Positions 1-6,611 of a stretch of 32,139 nt of DNA are shown here, in pieces (within the stretch, counting starts at the first letter, position 1; each line of letters opens with the position of its first letter). Made by a program: the position numbers and the translations under genes. The stretch comes from Actinomycetes bacterium (GTDB lineage: Bacteria; Actinomycetota; Acidimicrobiia; Acidimicrobiales; Palsa-688). The notes under the pieces are model-generated. The model ran no database searches and had not been told where the DNA came from. It was given only the letters and a program-made list of their open reading frames with translations. Location: assembly GCA_021808785.1 (NCBI GenBank), contig JAKBAX010000012.1, positions 1 to 32,139 on the forward strand. Reading direction: 5' to 3'.

Positions 1-255
1 CCGGATCGCCGAGTTGGCGCGGTTGTTTACGCCCAGCGCTGGGAGTTCGAGACCGCGCTCGACGAGTTGAAGACCCACCAGCGCGGGGCGCGGATCGTGC
101 TGGGCTCCAAGACCGCGGACGGTGTGCGCCAAGAAGCCTGGGGCATGCCGTGCGTGCACTACGCCATCTGGGCCCTGATGTGCCGCGCCGCCGAAGAGGG
201 CGAAGTCGACCCGGACCGGGTGAGCTTCACGCGCTCGATGCGCGCCGCAGCGTGA
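1..255 (+). CDS. IS4-type transposase, C-terminal fragment
   Basis: The open frame enters from the left edge and ends at TGA 253-255. The visible 84 residues contain YAQRWEFETALDELKTHQRG, the conserved YxxRWxxE...ELK segment at the C-terminal end of DDE transposases of the IS4 type, followed by a VRQE and CVHYAIWALM segment typical of actinobacterial members. The catalytic glutamate is probably E16, in RWEFE. The DDE residues further upstream lie outside the window. Family members often have a longer tail, as I recall; here the frame stops right after SFTRSMRAAA, so the copy may be frameshifted or truncated. It abuts a broken tRNA gene, which fits an insertion or a rearrangement at an insertion sequence. 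Confidence 0.8.
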   Translation, partial: PDRRVGAVVYAQRWEFETALDELKTHQRGARIVLGSKTADGVRQEAWGMPCVHYAIWALMCRAAEEGEVDPDRVSFTRSMRAAA

Positions 256-453
256 GACGCTCCCGTCGACGACCTCGCCACCGGCATCAGCCACGCCAGC
301 GGCGAGATCCGAGGCAGCGGTGGCCCTTGTACCAGCCTGCAGCTTAGCTGGCACCCTCAGAAACGGCTTGTCGGTGCAGCACATAACTGCACGAGTTTCG
401 CTCCCTCACGGCCAGCGAAAGCCCAGGTCAGCACAACGTTCGGACCGGGCTAG
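256..453. mobile_element. Non-coding tail of the insertion sequence with two hairpins
   Basis: No convincing gene is seen between the transposase stop and the tRNA fragment. Two perfect hairpins stand out: GTGCAG...CTGCAC with a 7-base loop at about 375-393, and TTTCGCT...AGCGAAA with an 11-base loop at about 397-421. The segment ends at the palindrome CTAG (450-453), beyond which tRNA sequence begins. It is probably the right end of the element, but the other end is not in the window, so terminal inverted repeats cannot be tested. Confidence 0.4.
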
Positions 454-492
454 TTGCAAAGCAGGTGCTCTAGCCAACTGAGCTACGTCCCC
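454..492 (-). tRNA. tRNA-Ala(UGC), 5' half only, truncated
   Basis: Reading the minus strand from 492, the sequence begins GGGGACGTAGCTCAGTTGG. It gives a normal acceptor 5' strand, D arm and anticodon 5' stem (CCTGC), then the loop TTTGCAA with anticodon UGC. This matches tRNA-Ala(UGC) nucleotides 1 to 38. The next bases should be GCAGG to close the anticodon stem, but the sequence continues CTAGCCCGG, which does not pair. No 3' half (T arm, acceptor 3' strand) is found in the window. A promoter-like -10 box lies 14 bp upstream of the tRNA 5' end. The gene appears cut exactly at the end of the anticodon loop by the mobile element or by an assembly join. Confidence 0.75.
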
Positions 493-506
493 GGGGACAG
501 ACCGAA

Positions 507-512
507 AATCTA
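507..512 (-). promoter_or_regulatory. -10 box of the truncated tRNA-Ala gene
   Basis: TAGATT on the minus strand fits the TANNNT -10 consensus. Transcription would start a few bases before the tRNA 5' end at 492. It supports the tRNA fragment being a once-active gene. Confidence 0.45.
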
Positions 513-609
513 GCGGGAAAGCTCCCCGGGCCGGCACCCAGCCCGCCGTGGGGGTCAGCCCAAGTCGCCGCTGGGTATAGCGGCTGTAGCAACGATCGGC
601 GGCGCGCCA

Positions 610-978
610 TCACACAGTGGTGGCCAGGAGGGCGGTGGCCACCCGGGCCGGGAGTCGCCCGTCGAGGCTGGGGGCCGAGTGGGCAGCCAGGATAGCCCTG
701 ACCCGGGCCGGCGCCCCTCGGGCCGAGGGGGTGCTGGCGAGCAGGACCAGCCCGGCCCCGACGACCACGGTGACGGCTCCGGTGAGGACCATCGCGGCCC
801 GGACCAGGCCGCGGCGACCCCGAGGGCGGCGGGCCCGGCGCTGCGGCCGGGCACCGTCGTCGGGTGCGTCCGGGCGACGCCCCCGGATAGCGATTCCCAT
901 GGCCATAACGGTCGAATCGACCATACTCACCAGGCGGGGCGGATCGGACGCGCCCCTCGGCGCCGTGGATCCTCCCAT
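610..978 (-). pseudogene. Membrane protein; possible truncated glycosyltransferase-51 (peptidoglycan transglycosylase)
   Basis: A frame of 122 codons with strongly biased codons begins at ATG 978; ATG 924 is an alternative. It has a basic cytoplasmic segment, one membrane helix (MVLTGAVTVVVGAGLVLLA) and then a segment ending LPARVATALLAT. In actinobacterial GT51 proteins a similar segment is followed directly by the catalytic EDxRFY motif. Here TTV and a stop replace it. I therefore read it as the N-terminal remnant of a transglycosylase whose catalytic domain has been lost near position 617, close to the tRNA/IS junction. It could instead be a short single-pass membrane protein in its own right. 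The GT51 link rests on recalled family sequence, not on an alignment. Confidence 0.4.
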
Positions 979-1055
979 TCCGCCCTTCTGACCCGCTTGG
1001 GGCAGAAGTGGGCAACGCTTGGGAACCCGTGGTCTGAGCGGCTCTGGTGACTCGT

Positions 1056-1061
1056 TATTCT
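1056..1061 (+). promoter_or_regulatory. -10 box upstream of the gene at 1109
   Basis: TATTCT fits TANNNT and gives a leader of about 40 bases before GTG 1109, with a ribosome-binding site GGGAG at 1098-1102. Confidence 0.35.
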
Positions 1062-1108
1062 CGCGAGCGAAGGGGCCTCGAAGATGGGCGAGCAGTTGGG
1101 AGTAGGCC

Positions 1109-1393
1109 GTGTCGAATGACGAGCAGGTAGTAGCCGAGCAAGTGGTCCAGATGGGCCAGTCGGGACCGATGACGGTGCGTATCTCCCAGCACCAGGTCGA
1201 GGAGTTCTGGCGGGTCGACGTCAGCCGGGATTCGGTCGGCCACACCAGCGTCACGGTCGGTGCCGGTGACGGCTTCTTGATGAACCTGATCCAGGGGGCG
1301 GTCAGCGGTGAGTCCATCGCCTGGCGCCACTTGGCCCATTGGGGTCGCGACGCCATCGGGCGGTCCTGCTGCTCGGCGCCGCTCTTCGCCTAG
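1109..1393 (+). CDS. Unknown small protein (94 aa)
   Basis: A GTG start at 1109 has GGGAG six bases upstream, and the frame shows about 85 percent G/C at third positions, so it is very likely translated. The protein is soluble, with no signal peptide or membrane segment. Its middle (QHQVEEFWRVDVSRDSVGHT) looks like alternating strands. Two adjacent cysteines lie near the C-terminus (SCCSAPLFA). I do not recognise the family. The antisense reading frames over it have poor codon use. Confidence 0.65.
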   Translation: MSNDEQVVAEQVVQMGQSGPMTVRISQHQVEEFWRVDVSRDSVGHTSVTVGAGDGFLMNLIQGAVSGESIAWRHLAHWGRDAIGRSCCSAPLFA

Positions 1394-1445
1394 CTTCCCG
1401 CCACCGGCCCCCGCACCGGGCGGCGAGTGCCCGCAGGCCGGACAC

Positions 1446-1482
1446 TAGAGTGCCTGGCGCCATGACCAGGAGCCGCAGTTGA
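1446..1482 (+). promoter_or_regulatory. -10 box and six-codon mini-ORF leading into the gene at 1479
   Basis: TAGAGT (1446-1451) fits a -10 box. Ten bases later ATG 1462 opens a six-codon frame (MTRSRS) whose TGA (1480-1482) overlaps the TTG start at 1479. This could be a leaderless leader peptide that couples translation. AGGAG at 1468-1472, inside the mini-ORF, is also correctly placed as a ribosome-binding site for TTG 1479. Confidence 0.35.
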
Positions 1483-1760
1483 CCAGCATCACCGACGACG
1501 TCGTCGCCCGGGCCTCCGATCTGGCCCGCGACCAGACCCCCCCGGAGGACGCGTCGACCCAGCTGATGGCGGCCGCCCACGGCGACCGCCGGACCGTCGA
1601 GTCGGCCCGGGACCAGGTGGCGGGCCGACTCAGGAAGAGGGTGGACGACTTCGAGGCCACTGCCACCCTACAGTTGCTCAACCGGGTGCTCAGCCACCTG
1701 CCGATCCATGATCCGCTGGACTGGAAGGTGCGCTGGGGTCAGCGGTTCCGCCGGCCCTGA
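1479..1760 (+). CDS. Unknown small protein (93 aa)
   Basis: The TTG start at 1479 is set by AGGAG six bases upstream. Codon bias is strong. The sequence is mostly helical and charged (VARASDLARDQTPPED..., ARDQVAGRLRKRVDDFEATA), consistent with a small helical-bundle or regulatory protein. There are no cysteines, signal peptide or membrane segment. The gene converges on the dehydrogenase-like gene with only 14 bp between the stops. I do not recognise the family. Confidence 0.65.
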   Translation: MTSITDDVVARASDLARDQTPPEDASTQLMAAAHGDRRTVESARDQVAGRLRKRVDDFEATATLQLLNRVLSHLPIHDPLDWKVRWGQRFRRP

Positions 1761-1774
1761 CCAACTTCTCCGGT

Positions 1775-2767
1775 CTACAGCCGGCTTCCCTCGAAGGCCG
1801 AAATGGTGATGCCGAGATCGCCCACCTCTTTCAAGAACAAAGTGGGCTGGCCCACCAGCTCGGCCAGACCGCCCGCTCCGGACCGGGCCAGGCGGTCCTG
1901 GGCCGCCCACCGGGCCGCGGTGGCGGTGACGGCGGCGGCAACGGCGGCCGGCGGGGCGGCGGCCCCCAGGATCCGTGACTCGGGACGACCGTCCAGCCAG
2001 CCCCGCAGCTCCACCCGCACCGCGCCCACCAAGCCCTCCGGGTGGGGCCGACGCAACATCGGCAGCCACGACGTGAGCCGGTCGCGGCGGGTGGCGGCGA
2101 GCCCGGCGGTGATGCGTCGACACCCATCGAAGGCGGGCGCCAGCAGGAGCGGATCGGCCAGGGCGGCCCGGTAGCAGTCGGCCCCGCCGACCGGTTCGGG
2201 AAACCAGACCAGCTCCCGTCCCGAGCCGCCGGCTCGCCGCCGGAAGGTCCCATCGGTGTAGTCCACCGCGATGCCGGCCAGGGCGGCGTGGTGGCGGCGG
2301 GCGCAGGCCGGGCCGCCGGTCCCGAATCCGGCCACGTGCACCTCGTCGACGGAGTCCAATGCGGCGGCCATGTGGCGGGCCAGCACACACGACAAGCCGG
2401 GGGCCATGGCGCTCCCCACCACCACCGTCCGCTCGGCAGCGCGGGCCCGGGCGTCGAGCTCGAGCAGGTGCCGGACGTCGATGGGGTCGTCGACCGGGCA
2501 GACCACGTGGCTGCGGGCGTCGATGGCCCGGATGGCGGCCCGGCGGACCGCGGCCGGCACCGCGATCACCGTGACGTCGGCCCCTTCCGTCGGCTCTCCG
2601 GCCAACCCCTTGCGCAGGTGTACCCGGTCTCCCCACTTCGACAACGCGGCGCGGACCCGATCCGGCTCCCGGTGCCGGACCGTCACCCGTTCGACATCGG
2701 CCTGGGCGGCCAGGATCGACACCACCCGGAGGCCCACTGCGCCGGCACCGAGGACCGTCACCCTCAT
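1775..2767 (-). CDS. Saccharopine-dehydrogenase-like NAD(P)-binding protein
   Basis: 330 residues starting MRVTVLGAGAVGLRVVSIL, a Rossmann nucleotide-binding motif GxGxxG at residues 7-12. Further features are the VTVIAVPAAVRRAA and VVGSAMAPGLSC segments seen in the saccharopine dehydrogenase/homospermidine-synthase-like superfamily. Substrate is unknown; the family covers amino-acid and lipid-linked reductases. I chose ATG 2767 because it places the Rossmann strand at the N-terminus; the frame is open further upstream but overlaps the preceding small gene. It lies 25 bp downstream of that small gene on the same strand, so they are probably co-transcribed. Confidence 0.75.
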   Translation of the reverse strand: MRVTVLGAGAVGLRVVSILAAQADVERVTVRHREPDRVRAALSKWGDRVHLRKGLAGEPTEGADVTVIAVPAAVRRAAIRAIDARSHVVCPVDDPIDVRHLLELDARARAAERTVVVGSAMAPGLSCVLARHMAAALDSVDEVHVAGFGTGGPACARRHHAALAGIAVDYTDGTFRRRAGGSGRELVWFPEPVGGADCYRAALADPLLLAPAFDGCRRITAGLAATRRDRLTSWLPMLRRPHPEGLVGAVRVELRGWLDGRPESRILGAAAPPAAVAAAVTATAARWAAQDRLARSGAGGLAELVGQPTLFLKEVGDLGITISAFEGSRL

Positions 2768-2792
2768 AGCCGTGGCACCCCGGTCGTGGAGC

Positions 2793-2930
2793 TCACCCCA
2801 GCTCGTCGGCCGGCAACTCCCGCCATCCGCCTCGTTGCGGGGGCACACCTCCGGTGCCCCGGAGCCGCACGACGCCGGCGATGATGGCGGTAACGCCGAG
2901 AGCCAGGGCGGCGCGCCGTAGGGCCTTCAT
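2793..2930 (-). CDS. Small membrane-anchored protein (45 aa)
   Basis: ATG 2930 opens a 45-codon frame: a basic start MKALRRAALALG, one hydrophobic helix (VTAIIAGVV), and a polar tail ending GGWRELPADELG. TATGAT on the minus strand (2940-2945) is a good -10 box only nine bases from the ATG, so the transcript is leaderless or nearly so. Short proteins ending in a W-x-E-L motif after a single helix are common in Actinobacteria; their role is unknown. It precedes the dehydrogenase-like gene on the same strand. Confidence 0.6.
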   Translation of the reverse strand: MKALRRAALALGVTAIIAGVVRLRGTGGVPPQRGGWRELPADELG

Positions 2931-2982
2931 CGAACGCGGATCATAGGTGACGGGCCGTTGGGATCGCGACCGGCGACGGGGG

Positions 2983-3471
2983 TCAGGACCCGCCCGGGGA
3001 GGTGGCCAGGTGGAAGGTGTCGGTGGGGTGACCGTCGGGGGAGGTGCCGGTCCAGGTGACGGTGAGCACGGAGAACTGGGGGCCGTTGGCGGTGCTGACC
3101 ACGCTCGCGAGCGCCAGCGTCGCCGGCTGAGCCGGGTGACCGGCCAGCGCCACGGACCCCACCCCGGTCGCGGCCGAGCCTGACCAGCTGGACCATTTCA
3201 CCCCCGTGGCCATGGTCGAACCGACCCCGCAAACGATCAGCAGGGTGGCCGGCTCGTAGGCCCCACCGCCGCAGTCGAAGACCGTCGGCGTGAGCGCGGT
3301 GCCGGAGGCGGGGCCCGGGCCGGTCGAGGAGCCGGGGGTGGCGGCCGGCACCGTGAGCGTGCTCGGGGCGGTGACCGCCTGGGAACCGGAGGAGCAGGCC
3401 GCGACCACAAGAGCAGAAGCGGCCAACGCGGCCCCACTCCCGGCCCGCGCCGCCCGAGGACGGCTCTTCAC
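2983..3471 (-). CDS. Lipoprotein, last gene of the mau-like operon
   Basis: 162 residues with a type II signal peptide: basic KSRPRAARAG, hydrophobic AALAASALVV, and lipobox VVAAC, so lipidation is expected at the cysteine, followed by a flexible Ser/Thr/Pro linker. The rest is a strand-rich secreted domain with two more cysteines (FDCGGG, IVCGVG) that could form a disulfide. Its GTG start (3471-3469) overlaps the TGA of the upstream membrane-protein gene as GTGA, implying translational coupling. Function is unknown; its place in the operon suggests a surface-exposed partner or assembly factor for the MauA-like protein. Confidence 0.7.
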   Translation of the reverse strand: MKSRPRAARAGSGAALAASALVVAACSSGSQAVTAPSTLTVPAATPGSSTGPGPASGTALTPTVFDCGGGAYEPATLLIVCGVGSTMATGVKWSSWSGSAATGVGSVALAGHPAQPATLALASVVSTANGPQFSVLTVTWTGTSPDGHPTDTFHLATSPGGS

Positions 3472-4271
3472 GGCACCGGCCCCGCTGCGACGGCCCGGCC
3501 GAGCGAGGTCGACGCGGCCCCTACGACGGCGCCGGTCACCGCCCCAAGACCAGCCACCGCTGCTCCTAGCCCGGGTGCCAAGGCCGATCCGGCCAGGTAG
3601 GCGCAGATGGCCAAGCCGACGGCGGCCCCGGCCAGGAGGCCGGCCAACCCGCGCTGCACCGCGGCGCCGGCGGCGGCCAACCGGCCGTGCAGGACCCGCA
3701 GCTCGGCCGCCGACGACGCGCCGGCGGTCAGGAACACCGTGACGCCGCGAGCCGCGCCGAAGACGACGCCGAGGCTCCAGGCCAACAGGGGCGAGCCGCT
3801 CAGGACCCCGAGGGCCACCACCACGAGGACCCCGGCCGTCATCAGGTAGGTGGCCACGCCCACCCCGATCTGCCACCCGAACCCGGCTCCGTACACCCAG
3901 GGCCGGTAACGGGCCAGCCACCGGTCGTCGACCTGGCGCCTGATCAGGGGCAGGACCGGGCCGAAGGCCCCGGCATCGATCAGCGCCGCCGCCGCAGTCA
4001 GGGCGGCCGCCGTGGCGTAGGTCCACGGCCCGGTGCCGACGACCGACCCCACCAGGGCGGCCAAGCCGGCCGACACCGCCCCGAGGGTGGCCCCGCCGAG
4101 TAGCGCCCCGGCGACGAACCAGGCGGCCGTCACCCGGTAGCGATGGCGGCGGGCCCGCTCCCCGAAGGGCGTGATGGAAGACAACATCGACAGCCCGCAC
4201 GGCGAGTAGGTCGATCGGGCCGCAGCCGCCAATGCGACCAGGATTCCGGTGCACAGCAGGACCATCGTCAT
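3468..4271 (-). CDS. Polytopic membrane protein with SPCG motif (CcdA/DsbD-like in context)
   Basis: 267 residues with about six to eight hydrophobic helices. Near the N-terminus is STYSPCGLSMLSSITPFGER, a conserved block I associate with a membrane protein found beside MauA-like genes in Actinobacteria. A cysteine after a short helix resembles the CcdA/DsbD group, which passes electrons across the membrane to periplasmic thioredoxins. The usual second conserved cysteine of CcdA is not obvious; other cysteines are C7 and one in LAICAYLAG. A role in delivering reductant or in quinone-cofactor/disulfide maturation of the MauA-like protein is inference. ATG 4271 overlaps the preceding stop as ATGA. 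Confidence 0.65.
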   Translation of the reverse strand: MTMVLLCTGILVALAAAARSTYSPCGLSMLSSITPFGERARRHRYRVTAAWFVAGALLGGATLGAVSAGLAALVGSVVGTGPWTYATAAALTAAAALIDAGAFGPVLPLIRRQVDDRWLARYRPWVYGAGFGWQIGVGVATYLMTAGVLVVVALGVLSGSPLLAWSLGVVFGAARGVTVFLTAGASSAAELRVLHGRLAAAGAAVQRGLAGLLAGAAVGLAICAYLAGSALAPGLGAAVAGLGAVTGAVVGAASTSLGRAVAAGPVP

Positions 4272-5635
4272 ATCCCCTGTCCGAAGGACTTGGCGTCGCC
4301 GAAGTTGTAGACGTCGCCGCTCTTGCCGGCCAACCAGTAACCGCCGCCGGTGGGAGAGGCGGCCATACCGACGATGGCGGCCGGGAGGCTCTGACCTCCG
4401 AGCGATCCGTGGAACCCGGCGTCGCCGAAAGCGAAGATGCCCCCGTCCGCCGCGACCAGCCAGTAGCCCCGGCCGGTAGGCGTGGCCGCCATCCCGACGA
4501 TCGGTTGGACCAGATCCACCCCGCCCAAGGAGCCATGGAAGGCGGCGTCACCGAAGGAGAAGATGCCGCCGTCGGAAGCGACCAGCCAGTAACCCTTGCC
4601 GGTCGAGGTGGCCGCCATCCCCACCACCGGCTGGACCAGCTTGACACCGCCGGTGGAACCGTAGAACGGGGCGTCGAAGTCGAACACCCCGCCATCGGAA
4701 GCCACGAAGCGGTAGCCGCCGCTCTGGCGATCGGTCGACATGCCCACTATGGGATCGACCAGCTGGACAGAGCCGGTGGACCCGTCGAAGCCGGCGTCGC
4801 CGAAGCAGAAGATGCCCCCGTCGGCCCCGACCAGCCAGTAGCCCTTGCCGGTGGGCGTCGAGGCGATCCCCACGATGGGTTTGGCCAAGCTGACCCCGTA
4901 CAGGGAGCCGTGGAAGGCGGCGTCACCGTAGGCGAAGATGGCGCCCTCGTCGTCGGTCAGCCAGTAACCGCCGCCGTCGGGGGTGACGGCGATCCCAGCC
5001 GCGTAGGGGCCCGCCGGCGGGTTGGACGTGGGGCCGTCCTGGCAGGGGGCGTAGTGATTGGCTGTGTTGTCGTCGGTCTGGGCGACGGTGGTGCAGGTGC
5101 TGTCGATCAGCCAGGGCGGCGTGCAGGACACCACCCGGCAGGCGATCCGACCCGAGCAGGCGATCTCCTGGTGGCACTGCCCGTAGCGGAACTCGGTGCA
5201 GCCGACGTGGCGGTTGGAGCAGGTGCCGAGGGCGCACTCGCAGGTCAGGTTGTCGCAGGCGGGGCAGAACGATCCGCCCCCGCACCCGCATCCGTGGCAC
5301 TCACCCTGGCAGTCGATGTAGTAGCGGGCGCCGGCGCAGTACTCGGAGCCGTCGGCCTTCCACCACCCCCCGGCGAAGGTGCCGGGGGGGCAGGCGTTGA
5401 CCCCGTTGTTGATGGTGCAGCAGAACTGCGTGTAACCGTCGCAGCAGGCCGATGAGCAGTCGCAGTTGGACCCCGGCGCGCACTCGCAGATGGCGGCATA
5501 AGCCGTACCGGGACGAAGCAGGAGGTCGGTGGGCGCCACCGACATGGCAGTGGCGGTCACCGTGGCCCGGGCCAGGAAGCCGCGACGCGAGGTGCGGGAG
5601 AGGAGGAGGTTGCCGATCCCGGCGGTGAAGGTCAT
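4268..5635 (-). CDS. MauA-like cysteine-rich Tat-exported protein fused to six GYWL repeats
   Basis: 455 residues. Residues 15-48 form a twin-arginine signal (SRTSRRGFLARA, then a hydrophobic stretch ending AYA). Residues 49-200 hold 26 cysteines and resemble the methylamine dehydrogenase light chain, including NACPPGTFAGGWWKADG (80-96); the light chain has a CPPGT...W block containing one of the two tryptophans that form tryptophan tryptophylquinone. Candidate cofactor tryptophans here are W91/W92 and W175 (CTPPWLID). After a Pro-rich linker, residues 214-455 are six repeats of 42 residues. Actinobacterial relatives that I recall have the Cys-rich domain; the repeat fusion is unusual. ATG 5635 overlaps the upstream stop as ATGA. 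No heavy-chain gene is nearby. Enzyme activity is unproven. Confidence 0.8.
   Translation of the reverse strand: MTFTAGIGNLLLSRTSRRGFLARATVTATAMSVAPTDLLLRPGTAYAAICECAPGSNCDCSSACCDGYTQFCCTINNGVNACPPGTFAGGWWKADGSEYCAGARYYIDCQGECHGCGCGGGSFCPACDNLTCECALGTCSNRHVGCTEFRYGQCHQEIACSGRIACRVVSCTPPWLIDSTCTTVAQTDDNTANHYAPCQDGPTSNPPAGPYAAGIAVTPDGGGYWLTDDEGAIFAYGDAAFHGSLYGVSLAKPIVGIASTPTGKGYWLVGADGGIFCFGDAGFDGSTGSVQLVDPIVGMSTDRQSGGYRFVASDGGVFDFDAPFYGSTGGVKLVQPVVGMAATSTGKGYWLVASDGGIFSFGDAAFHGSLGGVDLVQPIVGMAATPTGRGYWLVAADGGIFAFGDAGFHGSLGGQSLPAAIVGMAASPTGGGYWLAGKSGDVYNFGDAKSFGQGI
4271..4996 (-). repeat. Six tandem 126-bp (42-residue) protein repeats
   Basis: Each repeat follows the pattern GYWLVASDGGIFxFGDA, then xFHGSxGGVxLxxPIVGMA and xTPTGK. 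Copies start near residues 215, 257, 299, 340, 382 and 424; copy 3 is one residue short and more diverged, and copy 6 is cut after SFGQGI. Aligned copies are also similar at the DNA level. A 42-residue, four-strand-like period is right for a beta-propeller blade. Such repeats are common in secreted proteins of Acidimicrobiia and relatives. Confidence 0.85.
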
Positions 5636-6147
5636 CGGGCGGCCCTTTCGAGGGGATTGGTCCAGACCATGTAGGCCAGGCCGGCTACGACCGCGGCCAC
5701 GAAGGCCAGGGGCCACCCGTGCCACGGGCTGGGCGTGAGCAGCCGGTCGATGTGGTGGGGGGCGACGGCCGCCCACCACGTAGCGACGACGGTGGCAGCC
5801 GCGTCGAGGGTCAGATGGGGAAGGCCGGGGCGGGTGTCGGGGCGGCCGAAGCATCCGCACGACGAGATGGGCCAGCCCCGCAGCAGAGCGGTGCCGACGA
5901 ACGCGGTGAAGGCGGCGTAGACCGCCGCGACCAGTGCCCCGGTGAGCGGTCCGGGGGCGACGACCGAGGCCACCGCCACGATCAGCTCGGCCAGGGCCCC
6001 GAGACGGACCAGCCGGCGGTGGGCCGGAAGGCCGGCCGCCCGCAGGGCCCGGGCGGTGTCGTCGGGGCGCCACAGCTTGGCCCCCCCGGCCCCGGCCAGC
6101 AGTGCCGCGGAGGCCAAGAACGGGGCGGTGACGGCCGGTACGGTCAA
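5632..6147 (-). CDS. MauE/DoxX-like membrane protein
   Basis: 171 residues with four to five hydrophobic helices. SSCGCFGRPD (95-104) contains a CxC pair (C97, C99) in the loop after the third helix, followed by LDAAATVVATWW; this arrangement is typical of the MauE family, which is needed to make the methylamine dehydrogenase light chain. The cysteines probably face the outside and relay thiol/disulfide exchange with the MauD-like thioredoxin encoded upstream. The TTG start (6147-6145) overlaps the preceding stop as TTGA. Confidence 0.75.
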   Translation of the reverse strand: MTVPAVTAPFLASAALLAGAGGAKLWRPDDTARALRAAGLPAHRRLVRLGALAELIVAVASVVAPGPLTGALVAAVYAAFTAFVGTALLRGWPISSCGCFGRPDTRPGLPHLTLDAAATVVATWWAAVAPHHIDRLLTPSPWHGWPLAFVAAVVAGLAYMVWTNPLERAAR

Positions 6148-6611
6148 GCGCCCGGTCCGATGTGGAAGCTGCCGATCACCTGGTTGGCCCGGGCCGTCAG
6201 CACCACCCGGTTGGCCACCGCGCCGATGACCGAGTAGAGGCAGAAGGCCCGGCCCCCGACAGTGAAGAACCTCTGCACCCCGGCTTGGCCGACGATGGTG
6301 CGCTGCAGCTGGCGGGGCCGGTACATATCGGGGGTGAGCCCGGGCACGGCGCGCAGCTGGGTGAAGAGGGGGGTGGTGGCCGCGTCGGGACCGAACTCCA
6401 AGAAGCTGACGAACACGTCGGCGGCGGAGAGGGTCTCCACCAGGCCGCCGCCGTAGTCGCCCCGCCCGGCGACGAGCGGCACGGTAGCCGCATGAACCAC
6501 CGGGTAGGTGACCTCACCGGGCCGGGCCGGGCGCTGGTAGATCGTCGCCTCCCAGCCCGACGGCGGGGTCACCGACAGGCCGGCCGAGCTGATGCGCCGG
6601 TCGGTGCTCAC
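6144..6611 (-). CDS. Unknown protein of the mau-like operon (155 aa)
   Basis: Soluble, no signal peptide, with mixed alpha/beta composition. Features are SAGLSVTPPSGWEATIYQRP at the N-terminus, GRGDYGGGLVETLSAADVFV in the middle, and GRAFCLYSVIG near the end with a single cysteine. I recall similar unnamed proteins beside MauA-like genes in other Actinobacteria, which suggests a conserved part of this system. The GTG start overlaps the stop of the mauD-like gene as GTGA, so it is translated in step with its neighbours. The biochemical role is unknown. Confidence 0.65.
   Translation of the reverse strand: MSTDRRISSAGLSVTPPSGWEATIYQRPARPGEVTYPVVHAATVPLVAGRGDYGGGLVETLSAADVFVSFLEFGPDAATTPLFTQLRAVPGLTPDMYRPRQLQRTIVGQAGVQRFFTVGGRAFCLYSVIGAVANRVVLTARANQVIGSFHIGPGA

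Noticed and set aside
256-453. Group I intron interrupting the tRNA-Ala anticodon loop
   Set aside because: Position and hairpins invite the idea, but the conserved core segments of group I introns are not visible and no 3' exon is found; a transposase lies directly adjacent.
4271-4996. CRISPR or DNA satellite array
   Set aside because: The 126-bp period is in frame and encodes a conserved protein repeat; there are no spacer-like segments.
4268-5635. True methylamine dehydrogenase light chain
   Set aside because: Twice as many cysteines, different spacing of the candidate tryptophans, a fused repeat domain and no heavy chain; only a MauA-like label is justified.
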